From assembly GCF_019969845.1 (NCBI RefSeq), contig NZ_JAHXYR010000006.1:310001-374000 (forward strand): DNA of 64,000 nucleotides. The letters are read 5' to 3'. The stretch comes from Sphingobacterium sp. GVS05A (GTDB taxonomy: Bacteria; Bacteroidota; Bacteroidia; Sphingobacteriales; Sphingobacteriaceae). Each line of letters begins with the position of its first letter. Position 1 is the stretch's first letter. Below are positions 34,062-43,132 of the stretch, piece after piece. Both the position numbers and the translations under genes were made by a program. Under the pieces are notes generated by a model. That model was given only the letters and a program-made list of their open reading frames with translations, was not told where the DNA came from and ran no database searches.

Positions 34062-34562
34062 ATGTCAAAATTAGAAGCATCAACAGAAGTAAAAAAATCA
34101 ATTCATGCCGAACAAAAGCAATTTAGTTCTAAAGATTTTCATCAGACCTTTGCAAGACCTACCTATGTAAGACCTTCACATGTCATCCATAAGAATGTTG
34201 AAAACGCTGGGGTACACAATCAATTCTCAGCGGAAAGAAAGCATCCCGTTTTCTTTGTAGACTTACCAAGCAAAAATGTCAGTTTGACGATCGGAGGACT
34301 ATTACCCGGACAAAAAACGCATTTACATCGCCATACCTATGAGACTGTCCTGTATGTGATCGAGGGCAAAGGTTGGACCAAAGTGGAGGATGAAATTGTA
34401 GAATGGGAAGCCGGCGATGCCGTTTATATTCCGTCCTGGGCTTGGCATCAACACCAAAACACCAGTGATACCGAAAGTGCAAAATACATCGCTTGTGAAA
34501 ATGCGCCACAACTGCAAAACCTAGGGGTTGCCTTGCGCGAAGAAGAAGGAAGAGATTTTTAG
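34062..34562 (+). CDS. Cupin-domain protein
   Basis: A 166-residue protein with a single cupin (conserved beta-barrel) domain. Motif 1 is visible in GLLPGQKTHLHRHTYETVLYVIEGKG, where His, His and Glu are metal ligands, and motif 2 in WEAGDAVYIPSWAWHQHQN with the last histidine ligand; the metal site is therefore complete. The ~60 N-terminal residues carry no known motif. The protein could be a dioxygenase, isomerase or regulator of the adjacent lyase. Upstream in-frame starts exist at ATG 34038 and TTG 34020; ATG 34062 is preferred, before MSKLEASTEV. It heads a transcript with the DHDPS-family gene, 27 bases downstream. Confidence 0.8.
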   Translation: MSKLEASTEVKKSIHAEQKQFSSKDFHQTFARPTYVRPSHVIHKNVENAGVHNQFSAERKHPVFFVDLPSKNVSLTIGGLLPGQKTHLHRHTYETVLYVIEGKGWTKVEDEIVEWEAGDAVYIPSWAWHQHQNTSDTESAKYIACENAPQLQNLGVALREEEGRDF

Positions 34563-34589
34563 TTCAGCATACATTAAAATAGAAACCAT

Positions 34590-35492
34590 ATGGATAATGT
34601 ACCATTTAAAGGGATAATCGCTTATCCTGTTACGCCATTCGACGACAATGAGGTCGTGGATATTCCTTTGTTTAAAAAGCAGGTTGAACGTTTAGTTGCT
34701 GCGGGTTCACATGGGATTGCGCCATTAGGGAGTACAGGCGTACTGCCTTATTTGAATGACGCAGAGAAAGAAGCTATTGCTGAAGCCACCATGAAGCAGG
34801 TATCAGGGCGTGTCCCTACGTTAGTCGGCGTTTCCAATCTGACTACGGAAAAGACCATTTACCATGCACAGTTTGCAGAAAAAGCTGGCGCGACTGCCGT
34901 GATGATTATACCGATGAGTTATTGGAAATTGACCGACGATGAAATAGTAAGGCATTACGATGCCGTGGCATCCAAAATTTCTATCCCAATAATGGCATAC
35001 AATAATCCCGCAACAGGCGGGGTTGATATGTCGCCAACATTGCTGAAACGCCTGCTCGAAATTCCCAATGTGACCATGATCAAAGAGAGTACAGGGGACA
35101 TTCAGCGCATGCATTATTTAAGGAAGGAATTGGGAGAGGAAGTTGCCTTTTTCAATGGTTCCAATCCATTGGCATTGGCTGCTTTTACGGCCGGAGCAGC
35201 TGGTTGGTGTACTGCGGCTCCTAACCTTATCCCCGAATTGAATATAGCATTGTACGAGGCAATTCAAGTAAATAATTTGGAAAAGGCAAGAAAGCTCTTC
35301 TATCAACAGGTTGACCTGCTCAAATTCATCGTAGCAAAAGGGTTGCCGCGTTCCATTAAGGCCGGACTAGATATTCTGGGAATAGGCGGTGGTGGTTTTA
35401 AAAGCCCTTTGGGACCACTCAGTGATCATGATATCGCAACATTAGAAACGATACTCGCCTCAGTAAAAAGTGAAGGATACCAATATCAATAG
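34590..35492 (+). CDS. Dihydrodipicolinate synthase/N-acetylneuraminate lyase family enzyme
   Basis: A 300-residue TIM-barrel class I aldolase. The Schiff-base lysine is Lys165 in TMIKESTGD, the catalytic tyrosine is Tyr137 in MAYNNPATGG, and the substrate-carboxylate loop is GSTGV (residues 47-51) in place of the GTTGE of true DapA. The substituted loop and the presence of a cupin and ferredoxin neighbour argue against lysine biosynthesis; deaminase or keto-acid aldolase roles (such as for hydroxyproline or keto-deoxy sugar acids) are possible. The protein is cytoplasmic. It follows the cupin gene by 27 bases and is followed by a strong terminator, so the ferredoxin gene downstream has its own or read-through transcription. 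Confidence 0.85.
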   Translation: MDNVPFKGIIAYPVTPFDDNEVVDIPLFKKQVERLVAAGSHGIAPLGSTGVLPYLNDAEKEAIAEATMKQVSGRVPTLVGVSNLTTEKTIYHAQFAEKAGATAVMIIPMSYWKLTDDEIVRHYDAVASKISIPIMAYNNPATGGVDMSPTLLKRLLEIPNVTMIKESTGDIQRMHYLRKELGEEVAFFNGSNPLALAAFTAGAAGWCTAAPNLIPELNIALYEAIQVNNLEKARKLFYQQVDLLKFIVAKGLPRSIKAGLDILGIGGGGFKSPLGPLSDHDIATLETILASVKSEGYQYQ

Positions 35493-35571
35493 AGCAGAAA
35501 AACGGAGCTAATGAAAATGTATAACATATTGGCTTTAGGACATCTATTGAAGATTTAAAATAATGATTTTT

Positions 35572-35603
35572 AAAGCCCGAAACGCTACGAGCGTTCGGGC
35601 TTT
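35572..35603 (+). terminator. Terminator after the DHDPS-family gene
   Basis: A stem of about 13 bp, AAAGCCCGA...GCGTTCGGGCTTT, with one bulged A and a short loop; it ends in TTT and lies 80 bases after the stop codon. Confidence 0.75.
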
Positions 35604-35641
35604 GTAAACCGAACTTGTTGTAATTTTATAAGTGAAAAAGT

Positions 35642-35974
35642 ATGAATCTGGACGAAGAATCAAAAACTACCGAAACCGATGCCGAACCATCGGATTGTGT
35701 ATTAGTTTCATTAACCTTGAATGGAACTATCAGCAAGATCCGCTGGGACAGGAAAATATCCTTGCTTGATGCTATCCTCGATGCAGGGATTGCTGCAGCA
35801 CATAGCTGCTGCCGTGGTAATTGTGGGACTTGTGTGTGCAAGTTAGAGAAAGGAGAAGTGCGTTTGAGACGAAATTTTATTTTGTCAGAAGCTCACCTAC
35901 GGCAAGGTTTAATTTTAACTTGCGTAGCGGCACCTGTAAGTAACACAATCAAGATAAACTACGACGAATTTTAG
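35642..35974 (+). CDS. [2Fe-2S] plant-type ferredoxin
   Basis: A 110-residue ferredoxin. The iron-sulfur ligands follow the plant-type pattern Cys-x4-Cys-x2-Cys and a distant Cys: SCCRGNCGTCVCKL and then LTCVAAPVS. An N-terminal acidic extension of about 20 residues precedes the domain (residues 20-110). It resembles the ferredoxin domains attached to oxygenase reductases such as PaaE, but here it stands alone, so it probably passes electrons to a partner oxygenase or dehydrogenase encoded elsewhere. ATG 35642 follows the terminator by 39 bases, suggesting its own promoter. Confidence 0.85.
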   Translation: MNLDEESKTTETDAEPSDCVLVSLTLNGTISKIRWDRKISLLDAILDAGIAAAHSCCRGNCGTCVCKLEKGEVRLRRNFILSEAHLRQGLILTCVAAPVSNTIKINYDEF

Positions 35975-36063
35975 CTATAATAGATTTTTTTTTAGTTGAT
36001 TCTGTCTGAGCTACTAGCCGACATCTTAGGTCGCTATTCAAGCAGATATTATCTTTACTTTTG

Positions 36064-36660
36064 TCAAGAGAAATACAGCGATATTAGGAAAGCAATAGAA
36101 TAACGGTTGTTGCCGAAATTTTGTCGAATGGAGCTGATTGCTCGAGCATGAAGCTTATAAGAAGCCTTAACGGTGATACCGATTGTGTCAGATATCTCTT
36201 CGAAAGTCATGCCTTTGACATATTTCAGATACAATATTTCTTTTTGCCGATCAGTAATATTTTCTAATGCATGTTTTAGGCGTTGGCGCGTTTCCTTTAA
36301 TTCTTCCTTTTTTATAATTCTGGCCTCAAGCGGGAGTTCGAAATCAAACGCGTAAACCTGTTCATCCAAAACATCAAAAGCATACTTATCCTCCTGTCTT
36401 TTCCGATTTAAAAGCTCGTTGCGAACAGATCGGTGTAGGTACACCGTCACGTTCTTCACCTCTTTAATATAATTCCGTTTTTCCCAAAAATTGATAAAAA
36501 CATTTTGTATTACATCTTTAATTAAGTCATCATCTTTTGAAAAACGAAGGGCATATAGAAATAAACTTTTGAAATTGGAATTATAAATTTTCTCAAAAGA
36601 GCTTCTATCTCCCTTCAGAAACTTCTCCCATTCAATTTCTAATGTGTTTTCATCTTGCAT
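36064..36660 (-). CDS. ECF sigma factor, FecI-like, uptake locus 2 (divergent)
   Basis: A 198-residue ECF sigma factor. Region 2 at about 20-90 (FEKIYNSNFKSLFLYALRF, DLIKDVIQNVFINFWEK, VYLHRSVRNELLNRK), region 4 at about 130-190 (ITDRQKEILYLKYVKGMTFEEIS, ITVKASYKLHARA). Unlike loci 1 and 3 it is transcribed away from its presumed FecR gene at 37093, across a 432-base spacer. The minus-strand element TATATTTG at 36690-36697 fits TAnnTTTG and may drive it. An AT-rich C-terminal tail (RYSIAFLISLYFS) is hydrophobic. Partnership with the locus 2 FecR is inferred from adjacency only. Confidence 0.87.
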   Translation of the reverse strand: MQDENTLEIEWEKFLKGDRSSFEKIYNSNFKSLFLYALRFSKDDDLIKDVIQNVFINFWEKRNYIKEVKNVTVYLHRSVRNELLNRKRQEDKYAFDVLDEQVYAFDFELPLEARIIKKEELKETRQRLKHALENITDRQKEILYLKYVKGMTFEEISDTIGITVKASYKLHARAISSIRQNFGNNRYSIAFLISLYFS

Positions 36661-37092
36661 CGTTATATGACTAGCTATTAGTAATGAGACAAATATACAG
36701 GTATATCGTTTGGATTTACAGCCTTTATTTTTACTTTTTCAAGATCGTCATTTGTAACCTGAAACGGAAGTTGAAACGAAAATAAAATTTTTTGCAAAAA
36801 AGAATATTTATAAATGATCCTCATCGAGAATATACATTTTATCCGATGAAAAAACAATTCGTTAAGAGCTAAAATAGCTGCCACTGTTCGTTATAGAAGT
36901 CCTGCATCTGACCATCGAAATCAACAGCTATAAGTCAATTTGACATTACTCCCTGCTATATTTTGCTGAAATGAACTTTAAATTTAAATAATTCTATCTC
37001 ATTTACAGTGTTTTATGACTTTTTTTAATTTTTCTTGGGTGACAGAATGGAAAAATGGTGTCTTTAAATTAAGTAAACCGAATTATTGATAC
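36661..37092. other. Divergent spacer of locus 2, 432 bases
   Basis: Between the sigma and FecR genes. It is strongly AT-rich. The 69-codon minus-strand frame at 36678-36884 has no family and overlaps the sigma promoter, so it is not called. A short minus-strand open stretch near 36882-36944 (AVDFDGQMQDFYNE...) looks protein-like but is only about 20 codons. Confidence 0.5.
36690..36697 (-). promoter_or_regulatory. -7 promoter element for locus 2 sigma gene
   Basis: TATATTTG on the minus strand matches TAnnTTTG exactly and lies 30 bases before the sigma ATG at 36660. Confidence 0.5.
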
Positions 37093-38121
37093 ATGACAAC
37101 TAATACAGATATGTTTGGCGGCGACCAACTCTTAGAAGAATTGTTCCGAGAACCTTCCTTTTTGCAATTAACTGCGCAACAAGTTTTGGTTGACGATGCG
37201 CAATGGCAACTTTGGTTTGATGAGTATCCGAGGTATCAAGAGGTGAATCTCGTGGCTAGAAAACTTTACGAGTTAAAATATTATGAATCCACAGTAACTG
37301 TCAATGAAACCTATTGCTCAGAAGTTTGGACAGGAATTGTCGCGCATTTAGAAAATAAAGAGAAAAATGTTGTTCAACCTCGATTGAGGCAATTAAAAAT
37401 TCGCCAGTGGTTGCAATATGCGGCGATTTTGATCGCTGTGAGTGCGCTTAGTTTATGGATCTATCTGCAACAAGCCACACCAAGAATGAGTGAAACTTAC
37501 GCAACATCGACAAACAAGAAAGAAATTATCTTGCCAGATGGTAGTACATTATGGCTTAATAAACAGAGTACTGCTACTTATCAGGAAGATGGATCTCGTA
37601 GAAAACTGGATCTAATTGGGGAAGGGTACCTACATGTGACAAAACAGATTCACAATGGTCAGAGAAGACCATTCGTTGTCGAACACGATGGTTTAAAAGT
37701 TGAAGTACTGGGAACACGTTTTAATATTATCAATACACCGACAACTAAATTAGTGGCTTTGGATGAAGGGAGTGTAAGAGCCGGTTACGAAGGTCGGAAT
37801 ATGGTTATGAAGCCAGGTGAAGTTGTAAACGTAGACCGGGGTGTATTGAAGCGACTGCCGGTACGATCTAGTTTGATAAATAGTTGGCAGACAGGTATAC
37901 TCGATTTGGATAAAACTACTTTAAATGAAATTATTATTTGGATGGAATTAATCTACAGAAAGAAAGTGGTTGGCAGGCTTCCTTCAAGTATGATGAAGGC
38001 CACAGTGAGTGGCAAGATAGATGTCTCCGAACAGGAAATTGTATTGAGATCAATAGGCAACTTGTATAAGGTTAGTATTTCAGAAGAAAAAGACCACTTC
38101 GAAATCAAAACGAGCGAATAA
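37093..38121 (+). CDS. FecR-type anti-sigma factor, uptake locus 2
   Basis: A 342-residue FecR. Cytoplasmic N-terminus about 1-105, transmembrane helix about 109-127 (WLQYAAILIAVSALSLWIYL), then the FecR domain with ILPDGSTLWLNKQSTATYQ, GEGYLHVTKQ, VLGTRFNIINTP and DEGSVRAGY, and a C-terminal DUF4974 (DKTTLNEIIIWMELIYRKKVVG). It should receive the ligand signal from the SusC STN domain 32 bases downstream. The N-terminal region is less like typical sigma-binding domains than in locus 1, but length and order are normal. Confidence 0.9.
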   Translation: MTTNTDMFGGDQLLEELFREPSFLQLTAQQVLVDDAQWQLWFDEYPRYQEVNLVARKLYELKYYESTVTVNETYCSEVWTGIVAHLENKEKNVVQPRLRQLKIRQWLQYAAILIAVSALSLWIYLQQATPRMSETYATSTNKKEIILPDGSTLWLNKQSTATYQEDGSRRKLDLIGEGYLHVTKQIHNGQRRPFVVEHDGLKVEVLGTRFNIINTPTTKLVALDEGSVRAGYEGRNMVMKPGEVVNVDRGVLKRLPVRSSLINSWQTGILDLDKTTLNEIIIWMELIYRKKVVGRLPSSMMKATVSGKIDVSEQEIVLRSIGNLYKVSISEEKDHFEIKTSE

Positions 38122-38153
38122 ACAAAAAAATATAATCTAAATACCCCTACATT

Positions 38154-41100
38154 ATGAAAAACAAATGGATTCGGCAACTCGCCTGGGCTGGGATTGGTCT
38201 GTCATTATTTTCGCTGATCAACAGCGCCTCAGCCTCGGAGATTTATTGGAATACGAATGCTGCAGAACTGTCTTTTGAGCAACAACGAATTGACAAAATA
38301 GTGCTTCGATCCCTGCGTGTTCCTGAAATTTTGCAGATTGTTTCCAAACAGGAGAAAATTTATTTTGCCTATGCAGATGTCCTTATTGAAAAGTTGGCGA
38401 TTGGCGAAATAGATCCCTTGACAGTGAAATTGTCCTCGCTACCTAAAATTTTGGCGAGAGCTAATCTTCGGATGGTCAAGATCTCGGACAAACAATATGT
38501 TATCGAAAAATTTGAGCAATCGACCAGTAATACGGTGGAGAGAACCCCATTAAGTAAGCAGAATTTTACAAATCAGCAATATATTAATGGGACTGTAACT
38601 GATACAGATGGAAAACCTTTGACTGGCGTTACAGTAAAAGTTTTAAAGGGAACAACAGCAGTTAGAACGGATATTGAGGGGAAGTTTAACATAGAAGCTG
38701 CCATTGGGAGTACTTTACAGTTCAATCTTTTGGGGTATCAGGCTGTTAGTCGAGAAATTAATTCTGATGCACCAATGACAGTACAGCTCATTACGGCTAT
38801 TACCAATTTGGACGAAGTTATCGTTGTTGGGTACGGTACACAAAAGAAAGCTGATTTGACAGGCTCTGTGGGGATAGTGGAAGTTGGGAAATCTCTGAAG
38901 TCACGCCCGGTTACAAACGTTCAGGAGCTTTTGGCCGGAACAATTCCTGGAGTCAATGTCAGTAAGGGTAGTGGGGCTGTAGGCAGTGGGGCCTCAATCA
39001 ACATCCGCGGAACATCAACAATTGGTGGCAGCTCAGGAGCATTGGTACTCATCGACGGAGTACCGGGTAATATCAATACGTTAAATCCGAATGATATCGA
39101 GAGTGTTTCGATTTTAAAAGATGCTTCATCTGCTTCAATATATGGGTCTCGTGCGGCAAATGGTGTAATCTTAGTCACCACTAAAAGTGGCCAAGCATTT
39201 GATAAACTGTCTATTGAAGTCAATACAGGAATAGGTATTCAGTCACCGCAACAACATATTGATTTCGTAGGCTCAGAAGACTTTATGAAGTTGTGGGATC
39301 AAGCACTTGTAAATGATGGAAAAGCTGCATTGTATGGGGAAAAAGGTTTGCAAGATTTACACGAGGGAAAATATGCCAATGTTAAATGGTACGAAGAGAT
39401 TTATAAGAAAAACAGAATTATTAACAATAATTATTTGTCGCTTTCCGGTAACAACGAACGCGTAAAATATAGATTTTCGACCTCACACGATTTCCAAAAC
39501 GGAACGTTGCCCAACAACAAATATAACCGGATTATTTTAAAACCAGATATGACATTTCATATCTCCGAAAAGATTGATGCGCGGGCAAATATTCAATATA
39601 CGGAGACCTATATTGATGCTCCTCAGGGCGGAACAGAGATTTGGCAGACACAAGCCACGCGTGTTGCACCTATTTATTCTGTACAAAATCAACTAGGACA
39701 GTATGGTCCAGGTTCTTCGATGGTTAACAACCCCATTGCGGGAGTTTACCAATCTGGGTTCAATCGACAAAAATACAAGGAGCTATTGGGTATTTTCGAA
39801 CTGACTTATAAACCGATAGAAGATTTGGAGCTTAAAGGAAATTTTTCCCGTTATACGTTTGATAACTGGAGTAAAAACCGTGTCTTGAGTTACAATTTAT
39901 ATGATGATGCTGGAAATGTAGTTTCTGTTCAAAATCGGGTCACAAATTTAACGGATGGCGCGAGTAACAATTACCGTAATATGCTACAATTTACGGGTAC
40001 CTACAAAAAGGATTTCGGTGGTCATCACTTCAAATTGTTAGGTGGATATTCACAGGAGTATTTTAATACTTCAGGTTTTACAGCATTTCGGGACAATTTG
40101 CCTTTTCCGAACATTGATGTGCTAAATAGCGGAGCCCAGACCAATATGATTTCGACAGGGGATGCTAACGATGTGGCTATCCAATCTTACTTCTCGCGGT
40201 TGAATTATGATTATAAAGGGAAATATCTATTCCAGGCAAATGTTCGAGCTGACGGATCCTCACGGTTTGCAAAGGGAAATCGTTGGGGTGTATTTCCATC
40301 GTTTTCTGCAGGGTGGAATATTCATCAGGAAGATTTCTTTCATGCTGATTTCCTGAGCACTTTAAAATTGAGAGGATCTTGGGGGATTTTGGGTGATGCC
40401 GAAAAGGTAGGATATTATGCTACTGCTGCTGTATTAACTTATGATCCGGCCATGTATGGATTCAATGGCGTTGTGGTACCCGGTGCTTGGAACAATGTCT
40501 CGATCAATCCAAATATAAGCTGGGAAGAGTCCAAACAGAGCAATTTAGCTATTGATTTGGGTCTATTCAACAAAGTGAATATAACCGCGGAGTATTTTAT
40601 CAATAATCGCGATAATATCTTATATGCACCGCCGGTACCTACAGAGTTTGGCTTAGCCGGACCCTTGGCCAATTTGCTGAGTTTGCGGAGCCAGGGAATG
40701 GAGTTTCAGGTTGGATATAATGATCGCAAAAATGATTGGTACTGGTCCGTCGATGCTAACGCTTCCTTTTCTAAAAATAAAGTTAAGAATCTCGCGGGGA
40801 CAGGTCCATGGATTGGAAGCCAGACCTTTACGAATGTAGGATATACTTATAATCTTCCCTACGGCTATCAAGCCGAGGGGTTGTTCCAATCTGAAACGGA
40901 AATTGCCAATAGTGCGTCACAGGGAGCGAATATTTTTCCGGGAAATATTAAATACAAAGATCAGGATGGAAATGGTGTCATCAATGGAGATGACCGTGTG
41001 ATATTGCGCGATAAACCTGTCATACGTTATGGACTGAACTTGGGATTGGGTTGGAAAAATTTGGATATATCGGTCAATATGTACGGTGCCTTGCAGAATA

Positions 41101-41471
41101 CGCGATATATCAGTGGTTATGAAGGCTGGGCCTTTTTCCTGACACAGAATGCCAGACCTATGCACTTGGACAACTGGACTCCAGAAAACCCAAATGCCAG
41201 CTATCCTCGACTCTCTTTACAGTATACATCAAACGATACACAATATTCCGATTATTGGCTACGAAAGGCCAATTATCTAAAGATTCAGAATGCGCAGATT
41301 GGTTACACATTTCCAGCAAACTTATTATCCAGTTTAAAAATAGCAAGCTTACGTGCTTTTGTATCAGCGCAAAATTTGGCAACGATAACCGATTATAAGG
41401 GATTTGATCCAGAAGGCTCTTATTACCCAATTTCGCGGACATTTTCTTTTGGTGTTAACCTTAAATTTTAA
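38154..41471 (+). CDS. SusC/RagA-type TonB-dependent transporter with STN domain, locus 2
   Basis: An 1105-residue transporter. Signal peptide 1-27 (ending SASASE), divergent STN domain about 45-120, carboxypeptidase-regulatory-like domain beginning YINGTVTDTDGKPLTGVTV at about 143, TonB-box-like LDEVIVVGYGTQKK at about 222-235, plug with INIRGTSTIGGSSGALVLIDG, SILKDASSASIYGSRAANGVI, and a long beta-barrel. KYKDQDGNGVINGDDRV near residue 940 is the usual calcium-loop-like motif; the final strand ends in phenylalanine as expected. It signals via the STN domain to FecR and imports a glycan-derived ligand for the GH116 enzyme encoded downstream. Confidence 0.92.
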   Translation: MKNKWIRQLAWAGIGLSLFSLINSASASEIYWNTNAAELSFEQQRIDKIVLRSLRVPEILQIVSKQEKIYFAYADVLIEKLAIGEIDPLTVKLSSLPKILARANLRMVKISDKQYVIEKFEQSTSNTVERTPLSKQNFTNQQYINGTVTDTDGKPLTGVTVKVLKGTTAVRTDIEGKFNIEAAIGSTLQFNLLGYQAVSREINSDAPMTVQLITAITNLDEVIVVGYGTQKKADLTGSVGIVEVGKSLKSRPVTNVQELLAGTIPGVNVSKGSGAVGSGASINIRGTSTIGGSSGALVLIDGVPGNINTLNPNDIESVSILKDASSASIYGSRAANGVILVTTKSGQAFDKLSIEVNTGIGIQSPQQHIDFVGSEDFMKLWDQALVNDGKAALYGEKGLQDLHEGKYANVKWYEEIYKKNRIINNNYLSLSGNNERVKYRFSTSHDFQNGTLPNNKYNRIILKPDMTFHISEKIDARANIQYTETYIDAPQGGTEIWQTQATRVAPIYSVQNQLGQYGPGSSMVNNPIAGVYQSGFNRQKYKELLGIFELTYKPIEDLELKGNFSRYTFDNWSKNRVLSYNLYDDAGNVVSVQNRVTNLTDGASNNYRNMLQFTGTYKKDFGGHHFKLLGGYSQEYFNTSGFTAFRDNLPFPNIDVLNSGAQTNMISTGDANDVAIQSYFSRLNYDYKGKYLFQANVRADGSSRFAKGNRWGVFPSFSAGWNIHQEDFFHADFLSTLKLRGSWGILGDAEKVGYYATAAVLTYDPAMYGFNGVVVPGAWNNVSINPNISWEESKQSNLAIDLGLFNKVNITAEYFINNRDNILYAPPVPTEFGLAGPLANLLSLRSQGMEFQVGYNDRKNDWYWSVDANASFSKNKVKNLAGTGPWIGSQTFTNVGYTYNLPYGYQAEGLFQSETEIANSASQGANIFPGNIKYKDQDGNGVINGDDRVILRDKPVIRYGLNLGLGWKNLDISVNMYGALQNTRYISGYEGWAFFLTQNARPMHLDNWTPENPNASYPRLSLQYTSNDTQYSDYWLRKANYLKIQNAQIGYTFPANLLSSLKIASLRAFVSAQNLATITDYKGFDPEGSYYPISRTFSFGVNLKF

Positions 41472-41475
41472 TACA

Positions 41476-43119
41476 ATGTTTAACAAATATATACTTAAAT
41501 CGACTGTTTGTATAGGTATTCTTCTCGGTACTTCAGCCTGTGAAAAATTTATTGACCGTGATCCTTTGTCTCAGGCTTCCGAGACGACCTATTGGAAATC
41601 CGAAAACGATGCATTGGTCGGATTGAATGCTGTGTATACCGCTTTACCAACTGCCCGAGACTTTTGGCGGGATTGTCAGAGCGATAATTCGGCCATGACC
41701 AATGCATGGGGTGAAGGAGGCCTAGGTTATATCAGTATGGGGAACCAAAACGCAGCGACAGGTTATATCGCTGAGGAATGGCGCTATGACGATGTTCGTA
41801 AATGCTTGTATTTTTTGGAACGGCTGCGTGGAATGAACTTTGATCAAGCCAAAAAGAACCGTTTTGAAGCTGAGGCTAGGTTTATATTAAGCATGAAATA
41901 TCTGCGGATGGTGCAGCATTTCGGCAATATTCCGGTAATTAAAGAAAGTCCTGTTACGATAAATGAAAGTAGTTTGCCGAGAGCTAATAAAGAAGAGGTT
42001 TTAGCCTATGCATTGGAAAATGTCCAGTTTGCCATTGATCATCTACCAGCAAGATTTACCGGAGCGGACCTCGGACGAGTAAATAAAGCTGCAGCTTATT
42101 TGCTGAAAGCAAATATCTACTTGTATCAAGCTAGCATCAAACAGTTTCATGAAAATGTATCGGCCGCAACGCTTTGGCAGCAGGCTTATGAGGCTGCAGC
42201 TGAGGTACAGAAAATGGGTTATTCTTTGGTTGACGATTATGCCGAAGTATTTAAACAAGCCAATAATGCGAATACAACCGAGGTTATTCTCGCCCGTCAA
42301 TATGTAGAGGATAAGATCACACACATGACGCCGGTATTGGCATCACCTTCAGGGACAGGGATTACAGGCAATGGCTGGGCGAGTTTTTGTCCTACACGGG
42401 ATCTGGTAGATTCTTACCTCTGTACAGATGGTAAAGATATCCGACAGTCGGGCCTATATGATCCGGCCAATCCCTGGGAGAAGCGTGACTTGAGGTTGAA
42501 AAAAACATTTATGTTGCCTGGCCTACCTGTGTTGCGCCCGAATGGGCAATATGTTGCTTATCAGCCACATCCGGCCTACAATAAAAGCGAAAAAATCAAT
42601 AGCGAAGGTGGAGGAATCACCGGTTTTATGTATCTTAAATTCAATGAACCTGAATATGCCAAGCCCGATCAAGGTTTTGCTAACTGGCCAATTTATAGAT
42701 ATGCTGAGGCCTTGCTTATCGTTGCTGAAGCATTGAATGAATTTAGGCCTGGAGACGCGCTAATAAAAACCGCCCTCGATCAGGTTCGAAAAAGAGCTGG
42801 ACTCCCCGCTGTTACCGCGGCGGAACTAGGCAGTCAAATGACAATGCGACAATTAATCCGGGAGGAACGCCGGCATGAATTTGTCGCCGAACACAAACGC
42901 TATTTCGATATTTTGCGTTGGAAAATCGCTGAAGATGTTTTGAGCAAACCAGCGGAAGGAATTAACAGTAATCAGAATGATGCGATAGGTGATTGGACCA
43001 AACCGCGTTTTCTTGCGCAAAAAAGAGTATTTGATAAAAATAAGCACTATTTGTGGCCAATTCCACAGAATGCAATTGATAGAAACAAAAATTTACTTCC
43101 ACAAAATCCCGGATGGTAA
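41476..43119 (+). CDS. SusD/RagB-type ligand-binding lipoprotein, locus 2
   Basis: A 547-residue surface lipoprotein, partner of the SusC at 38154. The start is ATG 41476, four bases after the SusC stop; the frame is open upstream within susC but that extension is spurious. Signal peptide with lipobox TSAC at about residues 19-22, followed by EKFIDRDPLSQASETTYW, the normal SusD opening. Further landmarks: FEAEARFILSMKYLRMVQHFG, YRYAEALLIVAEALNEF and LIREERRHEFVAEHKRYFDILRW near the C-terminus, all typical RagB blocks. Function is surface capture of ligand; specificity unknown. Confidence 0.9.
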   Translation: MFNKYILKSTVCIGILLGTSACEKFIDRDPLSQASETTYWKSENDALVGLNAVYTALPTARDFWRDCQSDNSAMTNAWGEGGLGYISMGNQNAATGYIAEEWRYDDVRKCLYFLERLRGMNFDQAKKNRFEAEARFILSMKYLRMVQHFGNIPVIKESPVTINESSLPRANKEEVLAYALENVQFAIDHLPARFTGADLGRVNKAAAYLLKANIYLYQASIKQFHENVSAATLWQQAYEAAAEVQKMGYSLVDDYAEVFKQANNANTTEVILARQYVEDKITHMTPVLASPSGTGITGNGWASFCPTRDLVDSYLCTDGKDIRQSGLYDPANPWEKRDLRLKKTFMLPGLPVLRPNGQYVAYQPHPAYNKSEKINSEGGGITGFMYLKFNEPEYAKPDQGFANWPIYRYAEALLIVAEALNEFRPGDALIKTALDQVRKRAGLPAVTAAELGSQMTMRQLIREERRHEFVAEHKRYFDILRWKIAEDVLSKPAEGINSNQNDAIGDWTKPRFLAQKRVFDKNKHYLWPIPQNAIDRNKNLLPQNPGW

Positions 43120-43132
43120 TTATATAAAACGT

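Noticed and set aside
34590..35492. Calling the DHDPS-family gene dapA
   Set aside because: The GTTGE loop is GSTGV, and the context is a MocR-controlled cupin/ferredoxin set, not lysine genes.
36678..36884. 68-codon minus-strand ORF between locus 2 sigma and FecR
   Set aside because: No family, AT-rich shadow composition, overlaps the likely sigma promoter element at 36690-36697, and no ribosome site.
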